A stretch of DNA of 64,000 nucleotides from Calliopum simillimum (GCA_951812925.1 OX638368.1:116583309-116647308), one strand, 5' to 3'; positions 1 to 11,157 are shown, numbered from the stretch's first letter. Notes: a model not told the origin generated them from the letters alone. Numbers and translations are program-made.

Positions 1-715
1 TAAATATATGCTTGGCCATGTGCGAAAGAGCCAAACTGAATGGACACATTTATCTAACGTAAAAATGCATTTTAATGGAACATCTTTGTTATTTTAGTTT
101 TCTCATTTTATAACTCTTTTATCATTTATTTGAAACGCAGCTTCTTTCTCAAAGTCCCTTAAAAATATACTTGCTAGTTTGGAGGATTTATATAGGTTCC
201 TACAATATTTTGTGCCATAATAATCAATTATATGTATGTCCGATATAATTTTTTAAACTAACACCATCAATTTCACACCATCAACTATTCATGAAAACAG
301 AGCCCAATTTCATTCATTTTGAACAAAATGTCTGGCAATTCATATCAATTCTGTTTCGTTTAAGATAAATGGCTCAAATAACTCCATTGGCTTAGCGAAT
401 TTCGAAAAATGTCAAAATGTTATTCAGAATTGTCCCAGCAATCTTACATTTGTCGGTGTTCTACCGATTTCCACCCATATTGTTAGCAATTTTCTCTACA
501 GAAAAAAATTGCAAGAAAATTTGGCTCTCAGGAAATTTCTCATAGAATTACTATTGCTAAAAGAGCTTCAATCATTACTCGTATAACTGTCCTTATTTTT
601 ATCTACGAAAATATTAGTAACATTAGCAGAACTTTGAAAGCTAATAACAGATAAGCTATAACTAGAGTTGGACCAAGATGAAAAGTTAATGAAAGAACTG
701 TTTATAATTATAATC
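1..715. other. Gene-free AT-rich stretch with old repeat relics
   Basis: I see no coding sequence here. Bases about 395-475 match the reverse complement of 44,450-44,560 (shared words include 'gcgaatttcgaaaaat', 'cagaattgt' and 'ggtgttctaccg'), so this is a dispersed repeat. Bases about 185-345 loosely resemble 18,690-18,835 ('tgaaaacagag', 'caattcatat'), probably an older repeat family. Confidence 0.5.
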
Positions 716-717
716 TA

Positions 718-2014
718 CGAGGGCTGCTAGATATATTTCTGGCCTAATAATGAAAATGCGAATATTTATCGTCAAAAATGGTTTTATTGTGTTTCATAGT
801 ATTCTCCATCATGATTTATACACTTTTGCATGCGCTCAAACCAATTTTCGAAGCACTTTTCCCACTCCGATTGAGACACCTCCAAAACATGGTTTTTGAA
901 CGCTTCATCAGCATCTTCTGGCGACGAAAATCATTGACCACGCATTTTTTTCTTGATGTGCGGGAATAGAGTGCCAAGTCATTGGGTGCCAAGTCAGGAC
1001 TGTACGGCGGATGACCCATCACTTCGACGTTTTGGACGGTCAAAACGGCGCTGGTTTGAGCCGATGTGTGAGAAATCACATTGTCATGGTGAACAATGAT
1101 TCGTCTTCTCTTGTTCGTTTTTCGAATTTCTCCGAAGACTTCAGGCAAACAAATTGTGGTGTACTACTCAGAATTGACCGTCCTACGTTGCTCAAGCGGA
1201 ACAGTCGCCACATGACCAGTTTTGCCGAAGAAACAGGTGACTATTTGCTTCGAAGTGCTTTTCCCACGAACAACTTTCGTTGGATTTGGCTCGTCTTCGA
1301 AGACCCGCACGGTCGATTGCTGTTTTGTTTCAGGCTCATACGCATAGATCCATAATTCGTCACCTGTGACAATCTTATAAACGTCTTTTGAAGCACCGCG
1401 ATCGTATTTTTTCAACATTTCTTTGCACCAATCGACACAAGCCTTTTTTTGAGCGATTGTCAAATTGTGCGGGGTTCAACGAGAACAAGCCTCTTTTACG
1501 GGCAGGTGTTCATGAAATATCTAATGTATTGGAATGAAACTAATGCCCAAAGATGCTTCTATCTCACGGTATGTCACATGATGATCTTGCATTATCAGTT
1601 CACGCATGGCATCAATGTTTTCTGGCACAACGGCCGTTTTTGGACGACCTTCACGGAATTCGTCTTTGAGCGAGCATCGGCCACGATTGAATTCACAAAA
1701 TCAGTTTTTCACAGTGTCATAGGATAGTGCTTCATCGTCATACAAAGATTTAAGTTCATTGATGCAGTCTTGTCGTGATAATCCACGTCGAAAGTTGTGA
1801 AAAATGATCGCACGAAAATGTTTACGAGTTAATTCCATTTTTTTGCCAAATTGATTTTTTCAAGTCACTGTAAACAACACAAATGATGGTCGTACGTTAA
1901 AACGTTCTGAGTACGTTTATGCTAAAAAATTGTCAAAATTTCCAATGGCAATGTCAGATCGCACCTAGCAACACTTAGTGTTGCCTAGGCCAGAAATATA
2001 AAAGGCAACCTACG
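718..2014 (-). mobile_element. Full-length, inactive mariner transposon
   Basis: The element is about 1,297 bp, the normal mariner length, and sits between TA dinucleotides at 716-717 and 2015-2016. Its 29-bp ends match at 22 positions, with the inner 15 identical (TATATTTCTGGCCTA). It carries one transposase frame on the minus strand (784-1838), which holds several stop codons and a frameshift. The right end lies only 60 bp from the Harbinger element at 2,075. I do not assign a mariner subfamily. Confidence 0.95.
784..1838 (-). pseudogene. mariner transposase (D,D34D), pseudogene
   Basis: The frame begins at the ATG read down from 1838 (MELTRKHFRAII...) and would be about 351 codons, normal for mariner. 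The N-terminal half is the paired helix-turn-helix DNA-binding region. The C-terminal half is the DDE catalytic domain. All three catalytic aspartates are visible: the D of VTGDELWIY, the D of HHDN, and the D of APND 34 residues later, which gives the D34D spacing. Also seen is the family motif YSPDLAPND. Four in-frame stops lie at 1701-1703, 1521-1523, 1476-1478 and 1164-1166. A frameshift near 965-985 throws the last ~60 codons out of frame, and the shifted frame holds a further TGA. The start was chosen by homology to the usual mariner beginning. The gene cannot make an active enzyme as it stands. Confidence 0.95.
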
Positions 2015-2074
2015 TAACTATTGGAATTCTTTTTAACATAGATTTCAACACCATAGCTGTTGATACCATACTTA

Positions 2075-2260
2075 GGGCCAGTTTTTCAGTGCAAGTTTAA
2101 ACTTCGTTTAAACAAAGTTTTATTAAACTCGTTTAAATTGTTAAACTCGTTTAAATATGAAATGACTTTTTCAGTGCGGGTTTAACTTGTAATCGTTACT
2201 TTGATTTTCAGTAGTTTGAAGTAGGCATCACTGAAAAATGACGAGCCGTTGACGTTTACA
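2075..2260. repeat. Left end of Harbinger with subterminal repeats
   Basis: Inside the 26-bp terminal repeat there are repeated GTTTAAA(C) words, including a 'gtttaaacttcgtttaaac' dyad and two 'actcgtttaaat' copies. The terminal word 'tttttcagtg' recurs inverted and direct near 2165 and 2228. These are plausible binding sites for the element's own Myb-like protein or transposase; that role is inferred. Confidence 0.7.
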
Positions 2261-2326
2261 TATTTAAATTGAAATTTTAATTAGTTTGAGTTGTTTTCGC
2301 GTACTATTTATGTTATAAAAATTAAA

Positions 2327-3195
2327 ATGGATACAAATAACAGGCGACGAAGCACAAACTTCAGCACAGCTGAAATCAACTTCCTACTCCAAATTGTGGA
2401 AAAAAAGGCAATTATAAATTGCAAACAAACGGACAGGGCCAGCATTGACGAGAAAGTTCAAGCTTGGAATGAAGTGGAGCAAGAATATAATTCTTTGCAT
2501 GGAGAAAATTTTAGAAGTGCGAAAACACTAAAAACTAAATACGAAAATCTGAAGAAGACAGCAAAAGAAAATTTTGCAAAAGAAAAGAGGCAGCTGTATG
2601 CTACTGGAGGTGGGCAACAAGTGGCCACAGAAGTTACTGCCACGGATAACAAAATTTTGCAAATATGCCAGTCAGAGGAGATAATGGGCAATGAAGCTTT
2701 ATACGATGATGATTTGATTGAAACCGGTACGAAGTAAGATAACATTATTTTTCAAGTAATAATTTGTATTTTTTCTTGCAGATTTTGGACAGGAAGAGCA
2801 TTTAGAAATTGCTGTGGAGGAAGAAAGCGTTGAAAAAGGTAAAGTTATTTTTTGTAAATAATTTTTATTCAGAGGAATGATAATTATTATTCTTAGCTAG
2901 CGAAAAAAACTGCACAACTTCCTGGGCGAAATATACTCCAAAGCATTTGAAAACTGCTAGACATTCAGCTCTCAAATCCAAACCAAAGAAGCCAGTCAGT
3001 GATGCATGGGGTGATGTGGCAGCTGCTAAACTGGAAAAAGCCAATTTAGAGTTAGATTGTCTAAAAAAAGAAAGTGAGTTGAAATTGGCCAAGCTTAATA
3101 TGGAGATGGAATTTTCAAAAAGGAAACAAGATCTGGAAGAAGAAAAACTAAAGTTAGAGATAGCGATTTTAAAAAAGAAACTTACCACAATGTAA
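2327..3195 (+). CDS. Harbinger-encoded Myb/SANT-like DNA-binding protein (3 exons)
   Basis: Three exons at 2327-2726, 2782-2838 and 2897-3195 give an open frame of 252 codons (251 residues). Both junctions fall after the first base of a codon (ACC G|AT and AAA G|CT) with GT...AG ends, and the acceptors follow T-rich tracts (tttttcttgcag, attattcttag). Residues about 12-90 form a Myb/SANT-like helical domain (FSTAEINFLLQIVEKK ... KTLKTKYENLKKTAKENF). The last ~60 residues are a strongly charged coiled coil (KLEKANLELDCLKKE...). In PIF/Harbinger elements the companion protein binds the element ends and brings the transposase to the nucleus and DNA; that role is known for the family and inferred here. 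The start is the ATG at 2327; a longer frame upstream has no ATG. A polyadenylation signal AATAAA lies at 3278-3283. Confidence 0.88.
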
Positions 3196-3357
3196 GCTCT
3201 AATTAAAAGAATTTTTAGTATAAGAACATGTATATATTCAAACATAATATATATGTATGTACATTAACTACATTTTAAATAAATTTTATAACGTTTTATA
3301 AATAATGACCTATTTAAATCAATATGGTTTCCAGAGGGTGGTAAGTAGTTTTAATAT
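3196..3357. other. Convergent 3' ends of the two Harbinger genes
   Basis: This is the 162-bp AT-rich gap between the stop codons of the two convergent genes. It holds AATAAA at 3278-3283 for the plus-strand gene. I see no clear AATAAA for the minus-strand gene. Confidence 0.6.
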
Positions 3358-4569
3358 TTAAAGCAAATTTTTAAAATATTGAGATATTAAATTATTTCTT
3401 GCCATGTTATCCATGCTTAAATTGCTCCTTCGGTTGCTTGGCACTGTTAAAACAAAATTTATGGCATCTGATAAATGATCTGGAAGGCTTGGTGCCTCAA
3501 GATCTCCATCAATGCAGCAAATATTATGCAAAACAGCTGTCGCTACTATTATGCCCTGAACTTTTTTAAAGTTTAAACGGATTCCAAGTGATAGAATTGG
3601 AAATCTTCTTTTCCATACGCCATAACTACGCTCCACACAGCAGCGTGTTCGGATCTGTGACTCATTGTATAAATTTTCTTCGGGAGAATTTGCGTTCAAT
3701 AGCGGTGTCATTAAAAAGCTTCTGTTTTGGTAACCACTGTCCGCAACGACTACAGCGTTAGCGAACTCTCCGCTTTGGAGACGTGAATAAATTCTTGAAT
3801 TTTTAAATATATTTGAGTCATGAGCAGATCCCGGCCACCGGGCAACAATGTTGGTGATTTTCAAGTTTGCATCGCACATTGTCTGCACATTTATTGAAAA
3901 GAATCCTTTCCTATTGCGATATAACTCGGCGCTATTTCCACCTAATAATTATACCAACGTACTTATATACATGTCTGCAATATCAGTAAAACCAATAGAA
4001 ACTACCTGGTGATATTATTTTCACGTGCGTGCAATCAAGTGCTGCAATTACATGAGGAAATTTCGCAAGTGCATAGAACTCTTTTTTATTTTGAGCAAGT
4101 TCTTCAGTCGTACAGGGGAATCTAATAAAACGATCTTTTAGTAATGCTATGTGGTGTGTAACGATTGAAATCATTTTGGAGACAGCTGATATTGACACTC
4201 CATAGACATCTCCCACTGTTCTCAACATACCACCAGTGGCATATACCCGCAATGTGATTAAAAACATTTGCTCCTCCGTTAATGCAGAATTCCTTCAAAA
4301 GTGAAGTTATATATTATAAGGCATAAAATATTCGATAAATATGTTGATATTTACCAATTGGTCTTATTCCTTATATGTGGACCAATAAGCTCTAGAATAC
4401 TGTATGCTGAATATTTGGTAAGGCGAAATCTTTCATAGAAATCTTTTTCTCCGAATATTTCGAAGTGGTTTGGGCGTGGCCTCACCAACCGCTGTCTTCT
4501 CAAAACTGTTATGTTCAATATTTGAGACATTTCAGCATCGCTCCAATCTTCTTCATCAGATGAGTGCAT
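3358..4569 (-). CDS. PIF/Harbinger DDE transposase (3 exons), intact
   Basis: Read on the minus strand, the exons are 4569-4355, 4292-4006 and 3941-3358 (215+287+584 = 1,086 nt, 361 residues plus stop). Donors are TG|GTAAAT and CCAG|GTAGTT; acceptors are TTTTGAAG| and AATTATTAG|. The joined frame has no stop. Domains: an acidic N-terminus (MHSSDEEDWSDAEM), a helix-turn-helix around residues 95-115 (VGDVYGVSISAVSKMI), then a DDE nuclease fold. The candidate catalytic residues are D158 (AALDCTHVK), D235 (VVVADSGYQ) and E271 (CCVERSYGVWKRRFPIL), which match the HARBI1/PIF pattern. The length also fits the family. It would cut and paste the element at TWA sites, helped by the Myb-like partner. 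Nothing I can see inactivates it. Confidence 0.92.
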
Positions 4570-4819
4570 TTTTAATGCAAATAATAACGCAGCACTTTTG
4601 TTTATATTTTTAGTTTGAATTTTTTAATTTGCATATGTCAATTTTGATTTATTTGACAGAAGTCAAAATAACGAGTAGGTTAAACGAAGTTTAAACGGCC
4701 AATATCGTTCAGTTAAACGTAATATAAACTACGTTTAACATTCACTGAAAAACTCATTTCATAGTTTAAATTTAGTTTAAACCAGAAAATGAGTTAAACT
4801 TGCACTGAAAAACTGGCCC
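4570..4819. repeat. Right end of Harbinger with subterminal repeats
   Basis: This holds the transposase 5' flank and the right terminal repeat. Several GTTTAAAC-type words (for example 'cgaagtttaaacggcc') and an internal 'cactgaaaaact' copy mirror the left end. Confidence 0.65.
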
Positions 4820-4905
4820 TTAGTAGGTTTTAATAGATTTATTATCAGCGCAGTACACATAAATATGCTACTTGAGATAAATACATTATTGCAAATTTTT
4901 TTTTT

Positions 4906-5700
4906 TACAGAACTGTTACTAACAGAACTGATATTAACAGAACTGTTACCTACAAAAATTTTATTAATAGAAGTATTACTAACAGAACTCTTACAGAACT
5001 GTAATTATCAGAAATGTTATTAACAGAAATGTTACAAACATAACTGCTATTAACAGAAATGCTTTTAACTGAACTAATATAAACGAAATTTTTATTAACG
5101 AAACTGCTACTTACAGAGCTGTTATCAGCAGTACATTTTCTCCCAAAATTTTTTTTTTACATACAGCAAGGGGGAAATATATTCTTATATAGACTATTAA
5201 CAGATATGTTATTAACAGAACTATTATAAGCAAAAATGTCATTAACAGAAAAGTTATTTATAGAACTGTTACCAACAGAAACGTTATTAATAGAACTATT
5301 ACTAACAGAACTCTTACTAAAAGAAATGTTTTTCACAGAACTGTAATTATCAGAAATGTTACTAACAGAAATATTACTAACATAACTGTTGTAAACAGAA
5401 CTAATATCAACAGAACTGTTACTAACGATACTTTTACTTACAGAACTGTTATTAACAGAAATGTTACTAACAGAAATGTTATTAATAGAACTATTATCAA
5501 AAGAATTCAAGCTAAAAGAAATGTTATTCACAGAACTGTAATTATCAGAAATGTTATTAACAGAAATGTTACTAACGTAACTGTTGTAAACAGAACTAAT
5601 ATTAACAGAACTGTTACTAAGAAACTGTTACTTACAGGACTGTTATTAACAGAAATGTTGTTAGCAGAGATTTTATTAACAAAACTTTTACTAACAGATC
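4906..5700. repeat. 15-bp minisatellite array, copy 1
   Basis: This is a degenerate tandem array with the consensus AACAGAACTGTTATT (15 bp). A non-repeat spacer at about 5131-5195 interrupts it; the spacer's 'gggggaaatatattctta' recurs at 5763-5784 just after the array. A longer block beginning 'ctgtaattatcag' recurs at 5341 and 5536, exactly 195 bp (13 units) apart, so there is a higher-order repeat. Because 15 is a multiple of 3, long open frames appear in several phases (Asn/Ser/Val repeats); they are by-products. Confidence 0.92.
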
Positions 5701-7860
5701 AGCTTTGCATTTAAGAATATTTACAATTACATTTTTTCGCTGAATTTTTTCAACATTTAGCTAGGGGGAAATATATTCTTACATAGACCAGTCACAAAAA
5801 ATCATATAGCAAAATATCAAAGCATGTGATTTTCTTTTGTGTTATTTTTTTCTTTATTTTTTCGCAATTTTTCTCTAGTATCCACAAGTCGGCTTCTTTA
5901 CACGCTGCAGTATTTTTTGAGATTTTTGTTTTTTTCTCTATTTAGCTGCAATATACTCTACTAGCAACTCATACTATCTGCAATATACAAATGTAGATAT
6001 TTTGTATATGTGCGATTGTATGTCTAGAGAAAAAATGATAAATTATAGCGAAAAAGACGAGCGACAAACTGAATTTATTTTCAAACGACGCGCCGCAAAG
6101 ACATATGTCGGCATTTTTGCTGCACAATAAATGTTTTTCGCTAAAATGATTCTTTTATTTTTTATTTTTTTTGCCTTCATTTTGGCTTTCCTTGATATTG
6201 TCTTATTTTTGTCTGATTATGCCTAAGTTATTTTGTAAATTTCTTATAACTTTTTTGTTTGTTATTTCTTTTGCAACTAGACAAATGAAAAATTATATTG
6301 GATTCATGTCGTTTTGTAATGTAAATCAAGAAAATACAAAAAAAAAGGACTTGAAGCAATTTCTTTTGCGACAAAACAATTTCTTACATACACAAGTACA
6401 TCAATTTGGGTCTGTTATATTTTCATAATATATGAACAAAGTTGATTGTACTTTGGATGATGATTTTGTCAGTTTTTTGTATATCGTTTATGTCCTTTAT
6501 CTACTCTCGAAGCATTGGGCTTACAAAAAACTCCTTTATATACCACCGCAACTTCAATTTTCACTAAAATTTACGCGATTGATGTATTTTGGTCCAGTGA
6601 GCTTTTCTTTGACTTATTCGGAAGTTGAGGTTTGGGTTTCATTCTTGCTTTATGCAATATGTGCTCTAGCCATTTTCTTTTTTTTCAGGCCGTGTGGAAA
6701 GATTTTGAGGTTTTCCTTGCAGGAAGGGTGAAATGTTCTGTTAAAAATGTTAATGTTAAGCCCCCAAAAACTTTTCTCCGAAATAAGAGTGCATTAAATT
6801 GACTGTATCTCAGTCAAATCAATTTGGGTTCGCAACAGTGTTGACATTTTTAAAACATGTGCCATCACACGATCATAATGTGATCATCATTCATTCGATT
6901 TCAATTCAGCTGTTGGTATATCACTCGCTCATTGTTCAGCAGCACCGCCATTTGATGCTGCGCTTCATTGGCCATATTGGAAACATCTGTGCAACTTATG
7001 TTGTGCTACAAAAAATGTTGCTGCCGCTGCTGAATTTGCATATCAAAACGCAATTTCGTTTTTGTATTTCTTTCATTTTATTTGGAATTTTAATTGAAAT
7101 GCGTTTTGTAAACAGTTGTCACGCCGTTGTTGAGTGTTGCCATCGCCACTTTTCCGCTACATAAATTTTTAATTTGTGCTCGAAATAATTAACATGTTGA
7201 TTTCTTTGGAAATGTGTTGCATGTTGTCTTGCTGCTGGGTTGCGCGCGCATTTTTATAGGGTGGGAACAACCCCAGCTTGGATTTTTTTTTAAAATTTTT
7301 TCTTGTTTTTTCCGTACTGTCTCCATGATCATCTGTCTACAATTTATTGCATGTTTTCTTAACTACTTAATAATTTCAATTAAAAAAAATAAATTCACTT
7401 TGGCATGGCTGAAATATGGCATCAATAAAATTATTGTCGTGTTCTTACATATTTTGATTTCGTTTTGTTTTTATCCTTGTTGCTGCTTTCCATAATTCAC
7501 ATGGTTGCATTTTAATTTTCTTTTTCTTCTGCTGTTGCACTGTCATGCCGATTTTTCCAAGTGGTTTCGGCATAAATTCACAAACTCATAATTTAAATTA
7601 TATTAAGGATCTTATAAAGGATGACATTAAACACACATTCTCATGTGCTCCTTCATGTGAGGACTTACATACGCAAGGATATAATGATGCGCTGCAGCAG
7701 TTGGCGACAGTTGGCTGTTAAAATGCGAATGGAAAAAATACAAGAAATTCGAATGGAAAAATTGTACGCTGCTGAAAAACTACAAAATAATTTGGCAACA
7801 TAAAAATGAGGAAAAAATTTTAAGTTGTCAAGTCGGTGAAGCTAAAAATGTTAAATTTAA
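5701..7860. other. AT-rich stretch without a recognisable gene
   Basis: Open frames of 85-121 codons at 6171-7495 have T-rich, Phe/Leu/Ile-biased composition and no recognisable domain, so I leave them out. Part of 6890-7160 is richer in GC and CAG/GCC-like words but shows no protein similarity that I recognise. Confidence 0.5.
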
Positions 7861-7867
7861 TATATTA

Positions 7868-8972
7868 ATTATTGTTAGCAGAGCTGTTATTAGCAGAAAT
7901 GTTGTTAACAGAACTTATGTCAACAGAACTAAATTTAACAAAACTGTATTTAACAGAAATGTTACTAACAGAGCTGTTGTTATCAGAGGTATTGTTAACA
8001 GAGCTGTTGTTATCAGAGGTATTGTTAACAGAGCTGTTGTTAACAGAACTAAATTATACAAAACTGTTTTTTAAAGAAATGTTACAAACAGAGTTGTTGT
8101 TAACAGAGCTATTGTTAACAGAGCTGTTATTAACATAACTGTTGTGAACAGAGCTGTTGTTAACAGAGGTAAAGTTTGCAGAACTACCGTCAGCATAAAT
8201 GTTGGTAACAAAATTGGTGTTAACGGATCTGCTGTTAACAGTGTTCTTGTTACCAGAACTGTTATCGACATAACTATTGATAACAGAACTATTGTTAACA
8301 GAGCTTTTGTTAATACAACTGTTGTATATGTAACTGTTGTATATGTAACTGTTGTTAACAGAACTGTTGTTAACAGAAATATTGTTAAAAGAAATGTTGT
8401 TAGCAAAACTGTTGCTAACAGAGCTGTAACTGTTAACAGAGCCATCGTTTACTGAACTGCTGTTAATAGAGATGTTGCTAACAGAGATGTAATTAGCAGA
8501 GATGTTGCTAACACAGCTGTTGTTAAAGGAACTGTTGCTAACATAGATGTTGTTAGCAGACATGTTGTTAACACAGCAGTTGTTAAAATAACTTTTGCTA
8601 ACAGAAATGTTGTTAACAGAACTGTTGTAAACAGGAATGTTGTTAAAAGAAATGTTTTAAGCAAAACTGTTGCTAACAGAGCTGTAACTGTTAACAGAGC
8701 CATCGTTTACTGAGCTGCTGTTAATAGAGAAATTGTTAGCAGAGATGTTGTTAGCAGCGATGTTGTTATCAGAGATGTTATTAACAGAGATGTTGTTGAC
8801 ACAGCTGTTGTTAAGAGATCTGTTGTTAACAGAGATGTTGCCAAAACTGCTGTTGTTGAAAGAACTGTTGTCAATAGAGCTATTGTTAACAGAACTGTTG
8901 TTAACAGAACCGTTGTTAGCAGAGTTGTTGTTAACAAAACTGCTGCTAACAAAGCTGTTATTAAAGTATAAG
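7868..8972. repeat. 15-bp minisatellite array, copy 2
   Basis: The array has about 70 units of AACAGAGCTGTTGTT, in the same orientation as the array at 4.9-5.7 kb and clearly the same family. A longer block ('gagctgtaactgttaacagagccatcgtttactga') occurs at about 8405-8470 and again about 258 bp later. Another block ('gttgttatcagaggtattgttaacagagct') is doubled near 7975-8035. The open frames of up to 169 codons on both strands follow from the 3n unit length. Confidence 0.92.
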
Positions 8973-10250
8973 CCCAAATGTTTCAATTTACTTCAATAGA
9001 ATCGTTATGTCTGGCATAGTCTACCTAAGTACTTTAGTCAGCTTCACTGTGATTTTTGCTTGCTTAGGCTATAAGGCTCTTTTCAACCTTGTATCACACA
9101 ATCCAATATTTATGCATAAAATATTTGTATGTGTAGTAGCCACAACAACAAAAGCAAATATTTAATAGTTTTACGCAGTATAATAAATAAAATAAAATCA
9201 ATTGAAAGAACCGCAAAAAGCAAAGAACAAAAACAACAAAAAACACCAAAAAAATGCAAAACCCGTATAAGCAAATACACAAATAATAATAATAGCAATA
9301 CAACAACAAAAACAACAACAGCAATAATAATAATAACAACATAATGGTTGTTTTCCTGATCACAGGCAGCTACTGGAATTTATTTTACAATTCGTAAAAG
9401 CAAAGTGCAAACATTGATGTTGTTGTTGTTGCTGGTGTTGTTGTTTGTCGTCCGCTTTGTGGAACTGCATGTTTACCATGTGAATTTAACCATATATAAC
9501 AAAAGCAACAACAACAACAACAACAACTAAACAATATATGTATGGATAGCAACATCTACAACAACAAACATTCACATTTAGTTGTAAGTGATTCTCAATG
9601 AATTCGATTTTTATTCCATTGCCAAACAAGGCTAACAGACTCGCCCCAGTGTTGTTAGTAATGGTACCTATGTATGAGTACGAACACACACATACATATG
9701 GATATTACTTCCTTTTGCACTTCTTATCACCGTAATACAATTGATAGAAATATTTAAAAATTATAACCATTTGAAATACCCGATTATTTAAGTCAAGGGT
9801 TTCAGTGTTTCAAAATCACTAACAAAAAACACAATGTATTGAAAATTTCTCGGAATTACAACACCCATGAAAAATCGTTTTTTTTTTATTTTTTTGAATC
9901 GTCTGCAAAAAACTTATATTTCAATAAGAAACAAAAACTATTTTTCATGGGTGTTGTTAAATCCGACGAATTTGGAAAATATTGTACATAGTATTGTCTT
10001 TGTTGCGAGCCAAAATTGACTCACTTTTATTGTACACTGAAGCCCTCAATTTGGCTCATTCTGACAATTTTCCTTAAATGTTTAGTTAAATTTTTAACCT
10101 TGTTATAAATCGCTGTCATTAGCTTATTAATATGAATTCAATAAAGTCTAAAAACTCAAGCCTAACCCATTGAGTGTAGGCATTTTTGATGATAGAAATG
10201 ATACGTATATGAAATAAATGATGATATATTTGCTACCAAATAGACTAAGA
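8973..10250. other. Gene-free stretch with CAA/AAT microsatellites
   Basis: Simple repeats of CAA, AAT and GTT type occur at about 9270-9350, 9415-9450 and 9500-9535. They create poly-Leu and poly-Asn frames that I do not count as genes. A small inverted repeat lies at 9,842-9,975. Confidence 0.7.
9842..9975. repeat. Small inverted repeat (hairpin)
   Basis: The word 'caacacccatgaaaaat' (about 9860-9876) returns inverted as 'atttttcatgggtgttg' (about 9941-9957). Similarity extends outwards through 'ctcgga/tccgac' and inwards through the T/A runs. The arms are about 30 bp and the loop about 60 bp. It may be a tiny MITE. Confidence 0.75.
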
Positions 10251-10256
10251 TCTGTG

Positions 10257-10469
10257 CTATGCATATTGACATGCAATCTGACCCTCAGACTCTCCGGACT
10301 TATTAAAAAGTCCATATTGTAGGCAATCTTTGCATTCTAACCACATACTTGTATCGGTAATATCATAAGCGTAGTCAATTACCCTGAAATCTTCTCTTTC
10401 TACTTCAACCAGCAGGCTAATTACTATCAGAAGTAGGAGGAAATGTAAGAATACACATTTCTTTGGCAT
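10257..10469 (-). CDS. Possible small secreted protein (70 aa), unrecognised
   Basis: From the ATG read down from 10469, the frame encodes 70 residues. It starts MPKKC followed by a strongly hydrophobic stretch (residues about 5-20, VFLHFLLLLIVISLL), so it looks like a signal peptide or membrane anchor. The rest is polar with three cysteines (ECKDC ... IAC). The frame remains open for 18 more codons upstream. A TATATA word lies about 110 bp upstream at 10580-10585, although read on the plus strand it is an even better TATA box. I do not recognise the protein. It could be a short secreted peptide, an exon, or chance. Confidence 0.25.
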   Translation of the reverse strand: MPKKCVFLHFLLLLIVISLLVEVEREDFRVIDYAYDITDTSMWLECKDCLQYGLFNKSGESEGQIACQYA

Positions 10470-10523
10470 TCCACTTCTCAAAAATGTGTTCACAACCGAA
10501 CTAACGAGGCTTAACTGAGTCAT

Positions 10524-11157
10524 AATTTGCAGGTCATTTGGGGAGCAGTATAAGTGTTTAGCTTCAATCAGATTCCAGGTATATAAGAGAAAAGAATATT
10601 TTCGATGCCGAAGATACCTTTAATCTGGGATGAAGGTAGGAAAAAATGGCAATAAAAATTACTTTTAATTAAAACTAGTATAAAAAAATATGTATCTATA
10701 TAAATTATGGTCCAAGGCCCAAAGTGACTTTAGAATAAAAATAAAATTTTTCCCACTTAAATTTCAAAAGTTTTTTTATTCTGGCCATTTTTCAAAATGA
10801 ATTTTTATATTTACGAGTATGCGGCAATCTCCGCGAAATTTTTTGACGAAAAATTTTTTCCCTGGAAATGTATTCTTCAAGAGCTTCCCACTCAAATTTT
10901 TACGGCCATCGATTGCGCCAAACTCGATATATCCAATAAACAGTGTAAACGTATTGTGTTGACCGATTTTCCCGTTTTTTCATGATTTTCAGGCGTGAAT
11001 AACTCGAAATAAGTGCATTTTCGAGGCATGCTGAGTAGGGAGAACTTATCTCTCATATCTTGAAAAATATTTTCGTCACGGATAAAAAATTTTTGTGCAT
11101 GCGGAATATGATTTTTTTGTTCCATTTACATTTGTTTTTCTACTTTTGATATCGTGG
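10524..11157. other. Unassigned AT-rich stretch
   Basis: Short open frames on both strands (10797-11125) overlap each other and show no domain. I see no gene here. Confidence 0.4.

Larger units (their letters stand above)
2075..4819. mobile_element. PIF/Harbinger transposon, apparently complete
   Basis: The 2,745-bp element is flanked by TTA on both sides (2072-2074 and 4820-4822), the 3-bp target duplication typical of PIF/Harbinger. The first 26 bp at each end are identical inverted repeats starting GGGCCAGTTTTTCAGTGCAA. It holds two convergent spliced genes: a Myb/SANT-like protein on the plus strand and a DDE transposase on the minus strand. This is the classic two-gene layout of the superfamily. 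Both reading frames are open after splicing, so the copy looks young and could be autonomous. Confidence 0.95.

Noticed and set aside
778..1727. Plus-strand frames of 63-114 codons
   Set aside because: They are antisense shadows of the mariner transposase, which runs on the minus strand.
2458..3245. Minus-strand frames of 95 and 126 codons
   Set aside because: They are antisense to the spliced Myb-like gene, whose exon phases fit exactly.
8054..8563. 169-codon minus-strand frame rich in Asn/Ser/Val and other long frames in the 15-bp arrays
   Set aside because: The repeat unit is a multiple of three and lacks stops, so several frames stay open on both strands. There is no start context or domain.
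9094..9363. Leu/Tyr-rich frame
   Set aside because: It is produced by AAT/CAA microsatellites read on the opposite strand.
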